A DNA stretch of 64,000 nt from Paraburkholderia kururiensis (GTDB taxonomy: Bacteria; Pseudomonadota; Gammaproteobacteria; Burkholderiales; Burkholderiaceae). The notes under the pieces are model-generated. The model was not told the DNA's origin, ran no database searches, and was given only the letters and a program-made list of their open reading frames with translations. Positions 7,325 through 16,246 of this stretch are shown here, in pieces (position 1 is the stretch's first letter; every line of letters begins with the position of its first letter). Location of the stretch: contig NZ_CP139965.1 of NCBI RefSeq assembly GCF_034424375.1, forward strand, positions 4,588,001 to 4,652,000, read 5' to 3'. Made by a program: the position numbers and the translations under genes.

Positions 7325-8700
7325 ACCAGGATGGCGAACGAATCATGGTGAAAGAAGGTTTGCAGGTGCTGTATATCGAGGACGACGAACTCGTGCGCCG
7401 CGCCGGCATGCAAAGCCTGCAGCTGGCCGGCTTCGACGTGGTCGGCTATGCGTCCGCGGAAGAGGCGATGGGTGCGATCAGCGCGGACTTTTCCGGTGCG
7501 ATCGTGAGCGACATCCGGCTGCCCGGGGCAAGCGGGCTGGATCTGCTCGCGCACTGCCGCGAACGCGCGCCCGATGTGCCTGTGATCCTCGTCACCGGTC
7601 ACGGCGACATTTCGATGGCCGTGCAGGCCATGCGCGACGGCGCGTACGACTTCATCGAAAAGCCGTTTCCCTCGGAGCGGCTGACCGAGACGGTGCGCCG
7701 CGCGTTGGAGCGGCGCAACCTGATGCTCGAAAACCTCGCCCTGCGCCGCGAGCTGGCGGGGCAGAACGCCGTGGCGCCGCGCATCATCGGCCGCAGTCCG
7801 GCCATGGAGCAGGTGCGCCGGCTCATTGCCAACGTTGCGCCTACCGACGCGTCCGTGCTGATCAACGGCGACACGGGCGCGGGCAAGGAACTCGTCGCGC
7901 GCAGCCTGCACGAGATGTCGCCGCGCAAGGACAAGCCCTTCATCGCCTTGAATTGCGGCGCGCTACCCGAGCCGATGTTCGAATCCGAGATGTTCGGCTA
8001 CGAGCCCGGCGCTTTCACCGGTGCCGCCAAACGGCGCATCGGCAAGCTCGAGCACGCATCGGGCGGCACGCTGTTCCTCGACGAGATCGAGAGCATGCCG
8101 CTTTCACTCCAGGTGAAGCTCTTGCGGGTGCTGCAGGACGGCGTGCTCGAGCGACTCGGCTCGAACCAGTCGATTCGCGTGAATCTGCGTGTGGTGGCCG
8201 CCGCCAAGGGCGACATGCTGGAGCTGGTAGCGGCCGGCACGTTCCGGCGCGACCTGCTGTATCGCCTGAACGTGGTGACGATTTCACTGCCGCCGCTTGC
8301 CGAACGTCGCGAAGACATCGTGCCGCTCTTCGAACACTTCCTGCTGGAAGCGGCCGTGCGCTACCAGCGGCCCGCGCCCATTCTGACGGAGCGCCAACGT
8401 CTCGCGCTGATGCAGCGCGACTGGCCGGGCAACGTGCGCGAGGTGCGCAACGCAGCAGAGCGTTACGTGCTGGGGGTGACAGAGGATTCGTTCGCGGCAT
8501 CGGACGGCGAGGCCAATGCGCTGTCGCTCAAGGAGCGGGTAGAGCAGTTCGAGCGCGCGGTGATCGCAGACGCACTCGCGCAGTGCGGCGGCGCGGTGGC
8601 GGCTGCGGCGGACCGCCTGCAACTCGGCAAGGCGACGCTCTACGAGAAAATCAAGCGATACGGGCTCGCGGCGCGAGCGGAAGGCGAGCGTGGCGGGTGA
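7321..8700 (+). CDS. dctD: Sigma-54-dependent response regulator DctD
   Basis: Enhancer-binding activator of RpoN promoters, 459 residues. The receiver domain has the phospho-acceptor D64 (IVSDIRLPG) and K114. The AAA+ domain has Walker A GDTGAGKE (183-190), the sigma-54 contact loop GAFTGA (230-235) and FLDEIE. The C-terminal Fis-type helix-turn-helix (AAAADRLQLGKATLYEKIKRYGL) binds DNA. ATG 7321 overlaps the dctB stop (ATGA), so translation is coupled. Its expected target is the TTTCCGGAAA repeat pair upstream of dctA. Confidence 0.94.
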   Translation: MNQDGERIMVKEGLQVLYIEDDELVRRAGMQSLQLAGFDVVGYASAEEAMGAISADFSGAIVSDIRLPGASGLDLLAHCRERAPDVPVILVTGHGDISMAVQAMRDGAYDFIEKPFPSERLTETVRRALERRNLMLENLALRRELAGQNAVAPRIIGRSPAMEQVRRLIANVAPTDASVLINGDTGAGKELVARSLHEMSPRKDKPFIALNCGALPEPMFESEMFGYEPGAFTGAAKRRIGKLEHASGGTLFLDEIESMPLSLQVKLLRVLQDGVLERLGSNQSIRVNLRVVAAAKGDMLELVAAGTFRRDLLYRLNVVTISLPPLAERREDIVPLFEHFLLEAAVRYQRPAPILTERQRLALMQRDWPGNVREVRNAAERYVLGVTEDSFAASDGEANALSLKERVEQFERAVIADALAQCGGAVAAAADRLQLGKATLYEKIKRYGLAARAEGERGG

Positions 8701-8709
8701 CCGAAAACG

Positions 8710-8737
8710 AAAACGCCGGCTTGGGGGCCGGCGTTTT
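8710..8737 (+). terminator. Intrinsic terminator after dctD
   Basis: The stem AAAACGCCGGC (8710-8720) pairs exactly with GCCGGCGTTTT (8727-8737). It lies 10 bases after the dctD stop and is A/T-symmetric, so it may also act on the minus-strand side. Confidence 0.8.
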
Positions 8738-8820
8738 GGTTAAAGAGGCTTTGGATTTGTCTTTGATTGCAGCGCCGCGGTGCGTATTCGCCGGCCGCCG
8801 CGTGCAGGTGGGGCGACGCC

Positions 8821-9345
8821 TCAGGTACTCAGCGCTTTTTCCAGCAACTGGTCGAGCTCGGCGAACTGCGGTTCGCCGACATAACGCTTCAGGATCTTGC
8901 CGTTGCGGTCGATCACGAACGTGGTTGGCGTGAGCTGCACGTTACCGAACTGCTTGGCCGCCGAGCCGTCGTCCAGTGCCACCTTGAACGGCAGCTTGCG
9001 CGTTTCCGCGTAGTTGGCGACGTACATGGGCGCGTCGTAGTTCATCGCCACGGCCACGAACTCCAACCCCTGGCTCTTGAAGCGGTTGTACGTCTGGACC
9101 ATCTGCGGCATCTCGTGCATGCAGGTCGTGCAGCTCGTTGCCCAGAAATTGACCAGATAGACCTTGCCCTTCAGCTCCGACGTGGAGACCTTCTGGCCGG
9201 ACAACAGCGTGAAGGTCGCGTCGGGCGCGTGCTGCTGGGCATTGAAGGCGAAATAGCCGGCGACGGCAATGGCGCCAGCGACAATGGCCGCCGCGATGTA
9301 CCGCACTGGGCTGGTACGGCGAATGGAAACAGGTGTCTGACTCAT
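8821..9345 (-). CDS. TlpA/ResA-family membrane-anchored thioredoxin-like protein
   Basis: A 174-residue protein with an N-terminal membrane anchor (about residues 15-36, VRYIAAAIVAGAIAVAGYF) and a thioredoxin-like periplasmic domain. The redox motif is CTTC in VNFWATSCTTCMHEMPQM, an unusual dipeptide compared with the CxPC motif common in TlpA/ResA. The cis-proline segment (LTPTTFVIDRNG) is present. Probable role: thiol-disulfide reduction in the periplasm, for example in cytochrome maturation. The specific substrate is unknown. Start ATG 9345 was chosen over longer in-frame starts because of the anchor position. Confidence 0.85.
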   Translation of the reverse strand: MSQTPVSIRRTSPVRYIAAAIVAGAIAVAGYFAFNAQQHAPDATFTLLSGQKVSTSELKGKVYLVNFWATSCTTCMHEMPQMVQTYNRFKSQGLEFVAVAMNYDAPMYVANYAETRKLPFKVALDDGSAAKQFGNVQLTPTTFVIDRNGKILKRYVGEPQFAELDQLLEKALST

Positions 9346-9483
9346 GGATGGAACCTCGGCTCGCCGCTGCGCGGCGCTCAACGCGATTAACCCGCTCATT
9401 CTAGCGGCAATCCGCGACCGCGGCAGAATGCCGACCGGCAGCGGATAATGCCATTTCGGCTTCACGTACCGCTGGCGCATCTC

Positions 9484-10161
9484 ATGTTTCGTACTGCATT
9501 TCTCCTGGCTTTCCGGTTGTTTTCATCACGCTTCATTTTGTCGCAAACAGGATCGGCCCGGACCGGCGCCAAACGCCGCCCGCTGCTGACTGTATGGCGC
9601 TTCCGCTCGCTGGCGCGCTCCTCACTGAAACCGCTCCTGCGGCTGGCAGGTTGTGGGCTTGCCGCGGGGGCGCTGCTGGCCTGCACGCCCACGTACGACT
9701 GGCGCACGGTAATGAACAACGACAGCGGCTACACCGTGGACTTGCCGGCGCGGCCCGGTACCGACGACCGGCGCGTCGACATCGACGGTACGTCCATGCA
9801 GATGCACATGCAGACCGCCGAGGCCGACCAGACAGTCTTCGCGGTGGGCACCCTCACTTTGCCCGCCAGCGACCCGCAACTACAGCAGAAAGCGCTCGAC
9901 TTCCTGCGCAACGGTATGGCGCACAACGTTGGCGTGGCGCCGAACGGCCGGGTGGTGCAGATTCCGCTCGCCGCTGGCGGTGCCGTGCCGGGCTTCGAAA
10001 TGACGTTGAGCGGGAAGGCGGGACCGAAGCAGGAGCCGCGAACGATCCACGTGCGGCTGGTGGCCAGAGGAACGCACGTGTACCAGGCCGCGGTGATCGC
10101 GAGCAGGGAGCCGGCGCCCGAACAGATCGATCAGTTTTTCGGGTCCTTCAAGCTGTACTGA
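9484..10161 (+). CDS. Putative lipoprotein, unknown function
   Basis: A conserved-looking protein of about 225 residues. Around residues 50-65 there is a hydrophobic stretch and a lipobox-like GALLACTPTYDW, so the mature form may be lipid-anchored. The N-terminus is uncertain: the frame has in-frame ATG codons at 9448 and 9484, but the lipobox sits unusually far from either. The mature part begins YDWRTVMNNDSGYTVDLPARPG and shows no enzymatic motif. Function not recognised. Confidence 0.65.
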   Translation: MFRTAFLLAFRLFSSRFILSQTGSARTGAKRRPLLTVWRFRSLARSSLKPLLRLAGCGLAAGALLACTPTYDWRTVMNNDSGYTVDLPARPGTDDRRVDIDGTSMQMHMQTAEADQTVFAVGTLTLPASDPQLQQKALDFLRNGMAHNVGVAPNGRVVQIPLAAGGAVPGFEMTLSGKAGPKQEPRTIHVRLVARGTHVYQAAVIASREPAPEQIDQFFGSFKLY

Positions 10162-10502
10162 TCACTAAACGGGCTGCCAAAAGGCGTATGAACATACCGT
10201 AGACCAATATGTTAAATGAAGGTTCCTTGGCAGCTTTGTACGCTAATGCTCGGATTTCACGGGGATTTTTCGATGCGCGGAGTTCGATGTGGATAACTCT
10301 GTTGAGAACTCGGCCCAAATTCGCCGGAAGGCCCGTCCCGTGGGCTTTCTGTCAGTTTGCATGCAAATCGGGGCGTGTACGAAAAATCAATAAAATCAAT
10401 GTGTTTCGTCGTGCTGCCCGACGAATGGCGAGAAAACTTGACTCAGGCAGGGCTATAGCTGTGTTTGTGCATAAGTCAAGTCTTGACACGCTCTTTTTGC
10501 CT
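10162..10502. other. AT-richer 340-bp intergenic region
   Basis: No convincing gene. It is richer in A+T than its surroundings. It contains the perfect 12-bp palindrome TTTGCATGCAAA (10356-10367), the DnaA-box-like word TGTGGATAA (10288-10296) and a near match TGTGCATAA (10466-10474). A TTGACA (10483-10488) lies 17 bases before a weak TACGGA. A 101-codon open frame on the plus strand has no ribosome binding site and no recognisable protein pattern. Confidence 0.4.
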
Positions 10503-12041
10503 TCATACGGATAGCGCCGTCCGCCGGTACTGCACCGCTTCGGCGACGTGCGCGGCCGTGAGCCGGCCGGCGCCGGCCAGGTCGGCGATGGTGCGCGCCA
10601 CCTTCAGCACGCGGTAATACGCACGCGCCGACCAGCCGAAGCGCTCGCCTGCTTCCCGCAACAGCGTTTCGCCTTCTGCGTCCGTTTCGCAGACTTCGTC
10701 CACCTCCCGTCCGGCTAGTTCGCGATTGGTTTTTCCCTGCCGAGCCAACTGCCGCTCGCGTGCAGCGCGAACACGCGCGGCAATGGCCGCGCTGGGCTCG
10801 CCCGGTGCGGCGGCCCGCCCCGCGAGCTCCGTCGCGCTAAGGGCGGGAATCTCGATCTGGATGTCGATGCGGTCCAGAAGCGGTCCCGACAGCTTGCGCA
10901 TGTAGCGGGCGGCGCCATCCGGCGTGCAGCGGCATCGGCCGCCCGGATCGCCGCGCCAGCCGCAGGGGCAGGGATTCATGGCCGCCACCAGCTGGCAGGC
11001 GGCCGGAAAGTCCGCCTGCAGCGCGGCGCGCGAGATCGTGATACGGCCGGCTTCGAGCGGCTCGCGCAGTGTCTCCAGGACGTGGCGATCGAATTCGGGC
11101 AATTCATCGAGGAACAGCACGCCGAGATGCGCGAGCGTGATTTCGCCGGGCTGCGGCGGATTGCGACCGCCCACCAGCGCGGCGGCGCTCGACGAATGAT
11201 GTGGCGCGCGAAACGGCCGCTGCCGCCATTGATGCGGCGAGAAGCCGAGCATGCTCGACGACAACAGGGCGGCCGAACTCAGCGCTTCTTCGTCGGTCAT
11301 GGGCGGCAGGAGTCCCGGCAAGCGCGCGGCGAGCATCGACTTGCCGGCTCCTGGAGGCCCGATCATCAGCATGTGGTGGCCGCCGGCCGCGGCGACCTCG
11401 AGCGCACGGCGCGCGCCGCGCTGGCCGATCACGTCGGCCATGTCGGGCGCTGCGTGGCGGGGCGTGTCGGGCAGCGCCGGCGTATCGACGGGCGAAAGGC
11501 GCGCGTCCGCCGCGCCGGCTAGGTGCGCGCAGAGCGAAGGCAGATCCGCAGCGCCGAACACCGCGACGCCCGGCACGAGAGCGGCCTCGGTCGCGTTCGA
11601 CGCGGGCAGATATAGCTCGGGCGTTCTGCCCTCGGCGCCGGCACCACTGCGGGCCGTGCCGCACGCCATGGCGAACGCGCCGCGCATGGGCCTCAACGCC
11701 CCTGTAAGCGAGAGTTCTCCGGCGAACTCTCGCCCGACCAGCGATTCCGCGGGAATCTGGCCGCTTGCCGCGAGAATGCCGAGCGCGACGGGCAGATCGA
11801 AGCGCCCCGATTCCTTGGGCAGGTCGGCGGGAGCCAGGTTGACGGTTATGCGGCTGACTGGAAAGTCGAAGCGGCAGTTCTGAAGCGCGGCGCGCACACG
11901 CTCGCGGCTTTCGCGCACTTCGAGGTCGGGCAGGCCGACGATGGAGAACGAGGGTAATCCGTTGGCGAGGTGAACCTCGACCGTGACTTCGGGCGCGCGG
12001 CCAGCAGCCGGCGCGCGGCTGCGCACCACGGCAAGCGACAT
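10503..12041 (-). CDS. comM: ComM/YifB-family Mg-chelatase-like AAA+ ATPase
   Basis: A 512-residue protein of the ComM/YifB family, hexameric helicases that extend heteroduplex during natural transformation. The N-terminal Lon-like fold (FSIVGLPDLEVRESRERVR) is followed by the AAA+ core with Walker A GPPGAGKS (228-235), Walker B LFLDELPEF and the sensor region PCPCGW with further cysteines. The C-terminal Mg_chelatase_C domain ends in the YRVLKVARTIADLAG segment. Length and domain order match full-length family members. It is transcribed from the same strand as ubiK upstream. Confidence 0.95.
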   Translation of the reverse strand: MSLAVVRSRAPAAGRAPEVTVEVHLANGLPSFSIVGLPDLEVRESRERVRAALQNCRFDFPVSRITVNLAPADLPKESGRFDLPVALGILAASGQIPAESLVGREFAGELSLTGALRPMRGAFAMACGTARSGAGAEGRTPELYLPASNATEAALVPGVAVFGAADLPSLCAHLAGAADARLSPVDTPALPDTPRHAAPDMADVIGQRGARRALEVAAAGGHHMLMIGPPGAGKSMLAARLPGLLPPMTDEEALSSAALLSSSMLGFSPHQWRQRPFRAPHHSSSAAALVGGRNPPQPGEITLAHLGVLFLDELPEFDRHVLETLREPLEAGRITISRAALQADFPAACQLVAAMNPCPCGWRGDPGGRCRCTPDGAARYMRKLSGPLLDRIDIQIEIPALSATELAGRAAAPGEPSAAIAARVRAARERQLARQGKTNRELAGREVDEVCETDAEGETLLREAGERFGWSARAYYRVLKVARTIADLAGAGRLTAAHVAEAVQYRRTALSV

Positions 12042-12147
12042 GTTTTCCTCCCGGTGAAGCAGCCCGGCGACGGACGCCCGTACTGCTCCGAAACGCTGAT
12101 GACTCTACGGCTCGCTTGCCGTGGCTCGGGTCTCGACTGGCGAGCCC

Positions 12148-12402
12148 TTACGAGGACTGCGCCGTGGCGAGCCGCTGCTCGAGTTCGGCGACGCGCCGCT
12201 CCAGTTCTTCGAGCCGCGAGCGCGTACGCACGAGCACTTGCGTCTGCGTGTCGAATTCCTCACGCGTGACGAGGTCGAGCTTCGAGAAGCCTTGCGACAG
12301 CATCGCTTTGACGTTGCGCTCCACATCCTTCGCGGGCGAGTTCTTCAGCAGTTCCCCAATACGTGCCTGCAGATCGTTGAAGACGTCGTTCGGCTGTTTC
12401 AT
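12148..12402 (-). CDS. ubiK: Ubiquinone biosynthesis accessory factor UbiK (BMFP family)
   Basis: An 84-residue protein with an N-terminal MKQPNDVFNDLQARIGELLKN and a C-terminal leucine-rich coiled coil (RSRLEELERRVAELEQRL). This is the pattern of UbiK/YqiC, which trimerises and helps UbiJ and the late ubiquinone enzymes. Start ATG 12402 is supported by an AAAGGGG ribosome binding site; the frame continues upstream but without homology. Its position 5' of comM on the same strand and divergent from glnK is common in Burkholderiaceae. Confidence 0.88.
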   Translation of the reverse strand: MKQPNDVFNDLQARIGELLKNSPAKDVERNVKAMLSQGFSKLDLVTREEFDTQTQVLVRTRSRLEELERRVAELEQRLATAQSS

Positions 12403-12664
12403 TTCAAACCCCTTTCTGCACAGAGACTGTGCAAGTTTCGTTGTGACTGTGCTGAGCGGCGCGCCATGAACAAATTTGGTGCGCGAAAAACGGACCATCT
12501 CACATTTATGGGCGCCTTTGGTGCGGGCGCTGCCCGGCCCACCGTGCGGACACTCTAGCAACGATCGCGTCGTGGCGCCACCCAGCGCGGCCCACGTTAG
12601 CCGTCAGGCCAGGGGCCTCGTTGCGGCGGGCGCAGAGGTGCCCTGGCTATGCGGCTATGTAAAT

Positions 12665-12680
12665 TGGCATGGGAGTTGCT
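12665..12680 (+). promoter_or_regulatory. Sigma-54 promoter of glnK-amtB
   Basis: TGGCATGGGAGTTGCT fits the RpoN -24/-12 consensus with exact GG-N10-GC spacing (GG 12666-12667, GC 12678-12679). The start is predicted near 12691, about 120 bases before glnK. RpoN/NtrC control of glnK-amtB is well established in proteobacteria. I could not pick out a clear NtrC box upstream. The rest of the 12403-12811 gap shows no gene. Confidence 0.7.
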
Positions 12681-12811
12681 GTTACTGCCCCGCGCACCGA
12701 CAGCCGGCTCACCGGCGGTGCATCGACGCGGTTGGGGAGTACCGCATGTCGACGGACAAGGCACGAAAAGCGGGTTACGCAAAGGGTTACGCAACTTCAG
12801 CGAGGATTTCA

Positions 12812-13150
12812 ATGAAACTCATTACCGCAATCATCAAGCCGTTCAAGCTCGATGAGGCGCGCGAAGCCTTGTCGGCCATCGGCGTCTCCGGGATCACGGT
12901 CACGGAAGTGAAGGGCTTCGGACGGCAGAAGGGGCACACGGAGCTTTATCGCGGCGCCGAATATGTCGTCGACTTTCTGCCGAAGGTGAAGATCGAGGCA
13001 GCGGTTTCCGACGACATCGTCGACCAGGCGATCGAAGCGCTGGAGCGCGCGGCGCGTACCGGCAAGATTGGCGACGGCAAGATTTTCGTCACGCCGATCG
13101 AACAAGTGATCCGGATCCGCACCGGCGAGACCGGCGCGGACGCCCTGTAA
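12812..13150 (+). CDS. glnK: PII nitrogen regulatory protein GlnK
   Basis: Trimeric signal protein that senses 2-oxoglutarate and ATP/ADP and blocks the ammonium channel when nitrogen is plentiful. It has 112 residues, the family length. The N-terminus MKLITAIIKPFKLDEAREAL and the T-loop with the uridylylation tyrosine Y51 (LYRGAEYVVDF) are intact, as is the nucleotide-binding C-terminal part (TGKIGDGKIFV). ATG 12812 has GAGG 6 bases upstream; the frame is open further back without homology. It is directly followed by amtB, so GlnK rather than GlnB is inferred. Confidence 0.96.
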   Translation: MKLITAIIKPFKLDEAREALSAIGVSGITVTEVKGFGRQKGHTELYRGAEYVVDFLPKVKIEAAVSDDIVDQAIEALERAARTGKIGDGKIFVTPIEQVIRIRTGETGADAL

Positions 13151-13176
13151 GAATATAGAGACAAGAGGAAACGAAG

Positions 13177-14685
13177 ATGCGCAAAGTATTGATGTCATTG
13201 TTCATGGCCGGCTCGCTGCTGGCCGGCGGTATCGGCGCAGCACTGGCCGATGACGCGTCCGCGCCGGCGGCTGCTTCCGCTGCTGCATCGGAACCGGCAG
13301 CAAGCGCCGCGCCCGACGCATCGGCGGCGGCTCCGGCATCGGCGCCTGCTGCCGACGCATCCGCAGCACCGGCGGCCAGCGCCGCCGCAGCACCCGACGC
13401 GTCGGCCGCTTCGGCCGCCGCAGCGGCTCCGGCCGCACCGACCGCGCCGTTCTCGGTGGATTCGTCGAAGATCAATTCCGGCGACACTGCGTGGATGCTG
13501 ACCTCCACCGCGCTCGTGCTGTTCATGACGATTCCGGGCCTCGCACTCTTCTACGGCGGCATGGTCCGCAAGAAGAACGTGCTCGCGACCATCATGCAGA
13601 GCTTCGCGATCACCTGCCTCATCACGGTGATCTGGACGGTGGTGGGCTACAGCCTCGCGTTCACGCCGGGCAACTCGTTCATCGGCGGCTTCTCGCGCGT
13701 CTTCCTCGCGGGCATGAACTACATCAAGGGCGACAAGGCGACGACGCTCACCGTGAGCCACCTCGCGACGACCATCCCCGAGACGGTCTACTTCGTCTAT
13801 CAGATGACGTTCGCGATCATCACCCCGGCGCTCATCACCGGCGCGTTCGCGGACCGCATGAAGTTCTCCGCGATGCTCGTCTTCATGACGCTGTGGTCGA
13901 TCCTCGTCTACTCGCCGATCGCGCACATGGTCTGGGAACCGACCGGCTGGCTCGCCTCGGCAGGCATTCTCGACTTCGCAGGCGGCACGGTGGTGCACAT
14001 CAATGCCGGTATCGCCGGTCTCGTGTGTGCGCTCGTGCTGGGCAAGCGCGTGGGCTACGGCCGTGACGTGATGGCTCCGCACAACCTCACGCTGACGCTG
14101 ATGGGCGCCGCCATGCTGTGGGTGGGCTGGTTCGGCTTCAACGCGGGTTCGGCAGTGGCGGCGGATGGCCGTGCCGGTTTCGCGATGCTCACGACGCAAG
14201 TGGCCACCGCATTCGCCGCGCTGGGCTGGATGTTTGCCGAGTGGATCGCCAAGGGCAAGCCGTCGGCACTGGGTATCGCGTCGGGCGCCGTGGCGGGTCT
14301 GGTGGCCGTTACGCCGGCATCCGGCTTCGTGGGTGTGGGCGGCGCGATCGTGATCGGTATCGCGGCCGGTGTGATCTGCTTCTGGTCGGCCACGTGGCTC
14401 AAGGGCAAGTTCGGCTATGACGACTCGCTCGACTGCTTCGGCGTGCACGGCGTGGGCGGCATCATCGGCGCAATCCTGACGGGCGTGTTCGCGGTCAAGG
14501 ACATCGGCGGCGCAGACGGCAGCGTGGTCCTGCAGCTGAAGGGCGTGCTCACCACCGTGATCTACAGCGGCGTGCTGAGCTTCATCCTGCTGAAGGTGAT
14601 CGACATGGTGATGGGCCTGCGCGTCACGGAAGAAGAAGAGCGCGAAGGTCTGGACGTGGTGCTGCACGGCGAACACGTCGAATAA
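13177..14685 (+). CDS. amtB: Ammonium transporter AmtB with Ala-rich N-terminal linker
   Basis: Trimeric ammonium channel of the inner membrane, 502 residues. A signal peptide (about 1-24, ending ALA) is followed by a low-complexity stretch of about 65 residues (25-90) made almost only of A, S, P and D. The 11-helix Amt domain then starts at NSGDTAWMLTSTALVLFMTIPGLALFYGGMVR and carries the conserved pore segments FAGGTVVHINAG (first pore His) and DCFGVHGVGGIIG (second pore His). The linker is the odd part and is longer than in enterobacterial AmtB. It lies 26 bases after glnK, a GlnK-controlled operon. Confidence 0.95.
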   Translation: MRKVLMSLFMAGSLLAGGIGAALADDASAPAAASAAASEPAASAAPDASAAAPASAPAADASAAPAASAAAAPDASAASAAAAAPAAPTAPFSVDSSKINSGDTAWMLTSTALVLFMTIPGLALFYGGMVRKKNVLATIMQSFAITCLITVIWTVVGYSLAFTPGNSFIGGFSRVFLAGMNYIKGDKATTLTVSHLATTIPETVYFVYQMTFAIITPALITGAFADRMKFSAMLVFMTLWSILVYSPIAHMVWEPTGWLASAGILDFAGGTVVHINAGIAGLVCALVLGKRVGYGRDVMAPHNLTLTLMGAAMLWVGWFGFNAGSAVAADGRAGFAMLTTQVATAFAALGWMFAEWIAKGKPSALGIASGAVAGLVAVTPASGFVGVGGAIVIGIAAGVICFWSATWLKGKFGYDDSLDCFGVHGVGGIIGAILTGVFAVKDIGGADGSVVLQLKGVLTTVIYSGVLSFILLKVIDMVMGLRVTEEEEREGLDVVLHGEHVE

Positions 14686-14742
14686 ACGAATTCGCGGCGG
14701 CCGCCCGGCCGCCGCCACGGAGTAACAAGCGCAGCGACTTTG

Positions 14743-14766
14743 GCCCGCCTCATGGCGGGCTTTTTT
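14743..14766 (+). terminator. Intrinsic terminator after amtB
   Basis: GCCCGCC (14743-14749), loop TCAT, GGCGGGC (14754-14760), then six T. It lies 57 bases after the amtB stop. Confidence 0.85.
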
Positions 14767-14901
14767 CTGGCCGCCGCTTTCGCTCCTCTTCCCGGACGCC
14801 GGCAAAACGGCGCCCGCGCGCCTGCTTCCTTTCCCCTCCCGCCTATCAGGGCTATAGCCACAATGCATGCGGCGCCCGCTTGCCAACGGAGAAAGCGGCC
14901 C

Positions 14902-14929
14902 CAAATGCACAAGGCATTTGCTCTACAAT
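14902..14929 (+). promoter_or_regulatory. Putative gshA promoter with inverted repeat
   Basis: A -10-like TACAAT (14924-14929) lies 28 bases before the gshA start. The expected -35 zone overlaps an exact inverted repeat CAAATGC-N5-GCATTTG (14902-14920), which could be an operator. The -35 itself is not clear. Confidence 0.35.
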
Positions 14930-14956
14930 CTTTTTTCTCCCGTCAGCGAGTGATCA

Positions 14957-16246
14957 ATGGTTCCGCATCTAGTTACGGCGTTAAACGGCCCGCTGCTCGA
15001 TCTCGAGCGGAAGATCCTCGACGCCACGCCGGCGATCGAACGCTGGTTTCGCCTCGAATGGCAGGAGCACACGCCGCCGTTCTACTGTTCCGTCGATCTG
15101 CGCAATGCGGGTTTCAAGCTCGCGCCGGTCGATACCAACCTTTTTCCGGGCGCCTTCAACTGTCTGCCCCAGGAAGTGCTGCCGCTCGCCGTGCAGGCGG
15201 CCATGGCGGCAATCGAGAAGATCTGCCCGGACGCGAAAAACCTGCTCGTGATTCCCGAGCGCCACACGCGCAACGCGTTCTATCTCGAAAATGTGGCACG
15301 GCTCGCCACGATCATGCGCCAGGCGGGGCTCAACGTCCGCTTCGGCACGCTCGACGAAACCATCGCAGGCCCCGTCACCATTACACTTTCGGACGGGCAG
15401 AAGATCGTGCTGGAGCCGCTCGAGCGCACGCCGCGGCGGCTGGGTCTCAAGAACTTCGATCCGTGCTCGATCCTGCTCAACAACGATCTTTCAGGCGGCA
15501 TTCCGCCCGTGCTCGAAAACCTGCATGAGCAGTACCTGCTGCCGCCGCTGCACGCCGCGTGGGCGGTTCGCCGCAAGTCGACTCACTTCTCGTGTTACGA
15601 CGACGTGGCCAAGAAGTTTGCGAAGATGGTCGAGATCGATCCGTGGATGATCAACCCGTACTTCGCGCACGTGGCGGGCGTGGATTTCGAGCTGCGCACG
15701 GGTGAAGAGGCGCTGGCCGATGCGATCGATGGCGTGCTCAAGAAGATTGCGCGCAAGTACCGCGAGTACGGTATCTCCGAGCGGCCGTACGTGGTGATCA
15801 AGTCTGACGCGGGCACCTACGGTATGGGCGTGATGACGGTTCACGACGCCTCCGAAGTCGCCGCGCTTTCGAAGCGCGAGCGCACCAAGATGGCGGCCAC
15901 GAAGGAAGGGCTGGAAGTGCACGACGTGATCGTGCAGGAAGGCGTCTACACCTTCGAGCACGTGGGCGACGAAGTGGCCGAGCCGGTGGTCTACATGATC
16001 GACCGGTACGTGGTGGGCGGCTTCTACCGTGCGCACGGCAGCCGGGAGCGCGACCAGAACCTGAACGCGCCCGGCATGCATTTCGTGCCGCTCGGCTTCG
16101 AACACACGGCGCTGCCCGACGCGCATGCCAAACCGGGCGCCGCGCCGCCGAACCGCTTCTACATGTACGGCGTGGTGGCGCGGCTGGGCCTGCTCGCCGC
16201 CTCCGTGGAGCTGGAAAAGACGGATCCGGAAGCCATTCAGGTGTGA
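14957..16246 (+). CDS. gshA: Glutamate-cysteine ligase GshA (proteobacterial type)
   Basis: Makes gamma-glutamylcysteine, the first step of glutathione synthesis. The 429-residue protein belongs to the ATP-grasp-like GshA family found in beta-proteobacteria and some others, distinct from the E. coli enzyme. Characteristic segments are PVDTNLFPGAFNCLP, NNDLSGGIP, VIKSDAGTYGMGVMTVHD and FYRAHGSRERDQNLNAPG. It is followed by gshB, 155 bases downstream, so both glutathione steps lie together. Confidence 0.92.
   Translation: MVPHLVTALNGPLLDLERKILDATPAIERWFRLEWQEHTPPFYCSVDLRNAGFKLAPVDTNLFPGAFNCLPQEVLPLAVQAAMAAIEKICPDAKNLLVIPERHTRNAFYLENVARLATIMRQAGLNVRFGTLDETIAGPVTITLSDGQKIVLEPLERTPRRLGLKNFDPCSILLNNDLSGGIPPVLENLHEQYLLPPLHAAWAVRRKSTHFSCYDDVAKKFAKMVEIDPWMINPYFAHVAGVDFELRTGEEALADAIDGVLKKIARKYREYGISERPYVVIKSDAGTYGMGVMTVHDASEVAALSKRERTKMAATKEGLEVHDVIVQEGVYTFEHVGDEVAEPVVYMIDRYVVGGFYRAHGSRERDQNLNAPGMHFVPLGFEHTALPDAHAKPGAAPPNRFYMYGVVARLGLLAASVELEKTDPEAIQV

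Noticed and set aside
10288..10296. DnaA box as evidence of a replication origin
   Set aside because: Only one perfect and one near box, no box cluster, no dnaA/dnaN/parA genes nearby.
10209..10514. A 101-codon plus-strand frame in the AT-richer gap
   Set aside because: No ribosome binding site, no recognisable pattern, and it runs into the comM gene on the opposite strand.
12695..12722. GCACCG ... CGGTGC inverted repeat as an NtrC site for glnK
   Set aside because: The spacing (28 bases overall) is wrong for an NtrC site of about 17 bases, and it lies downstream of the predicted promoter.
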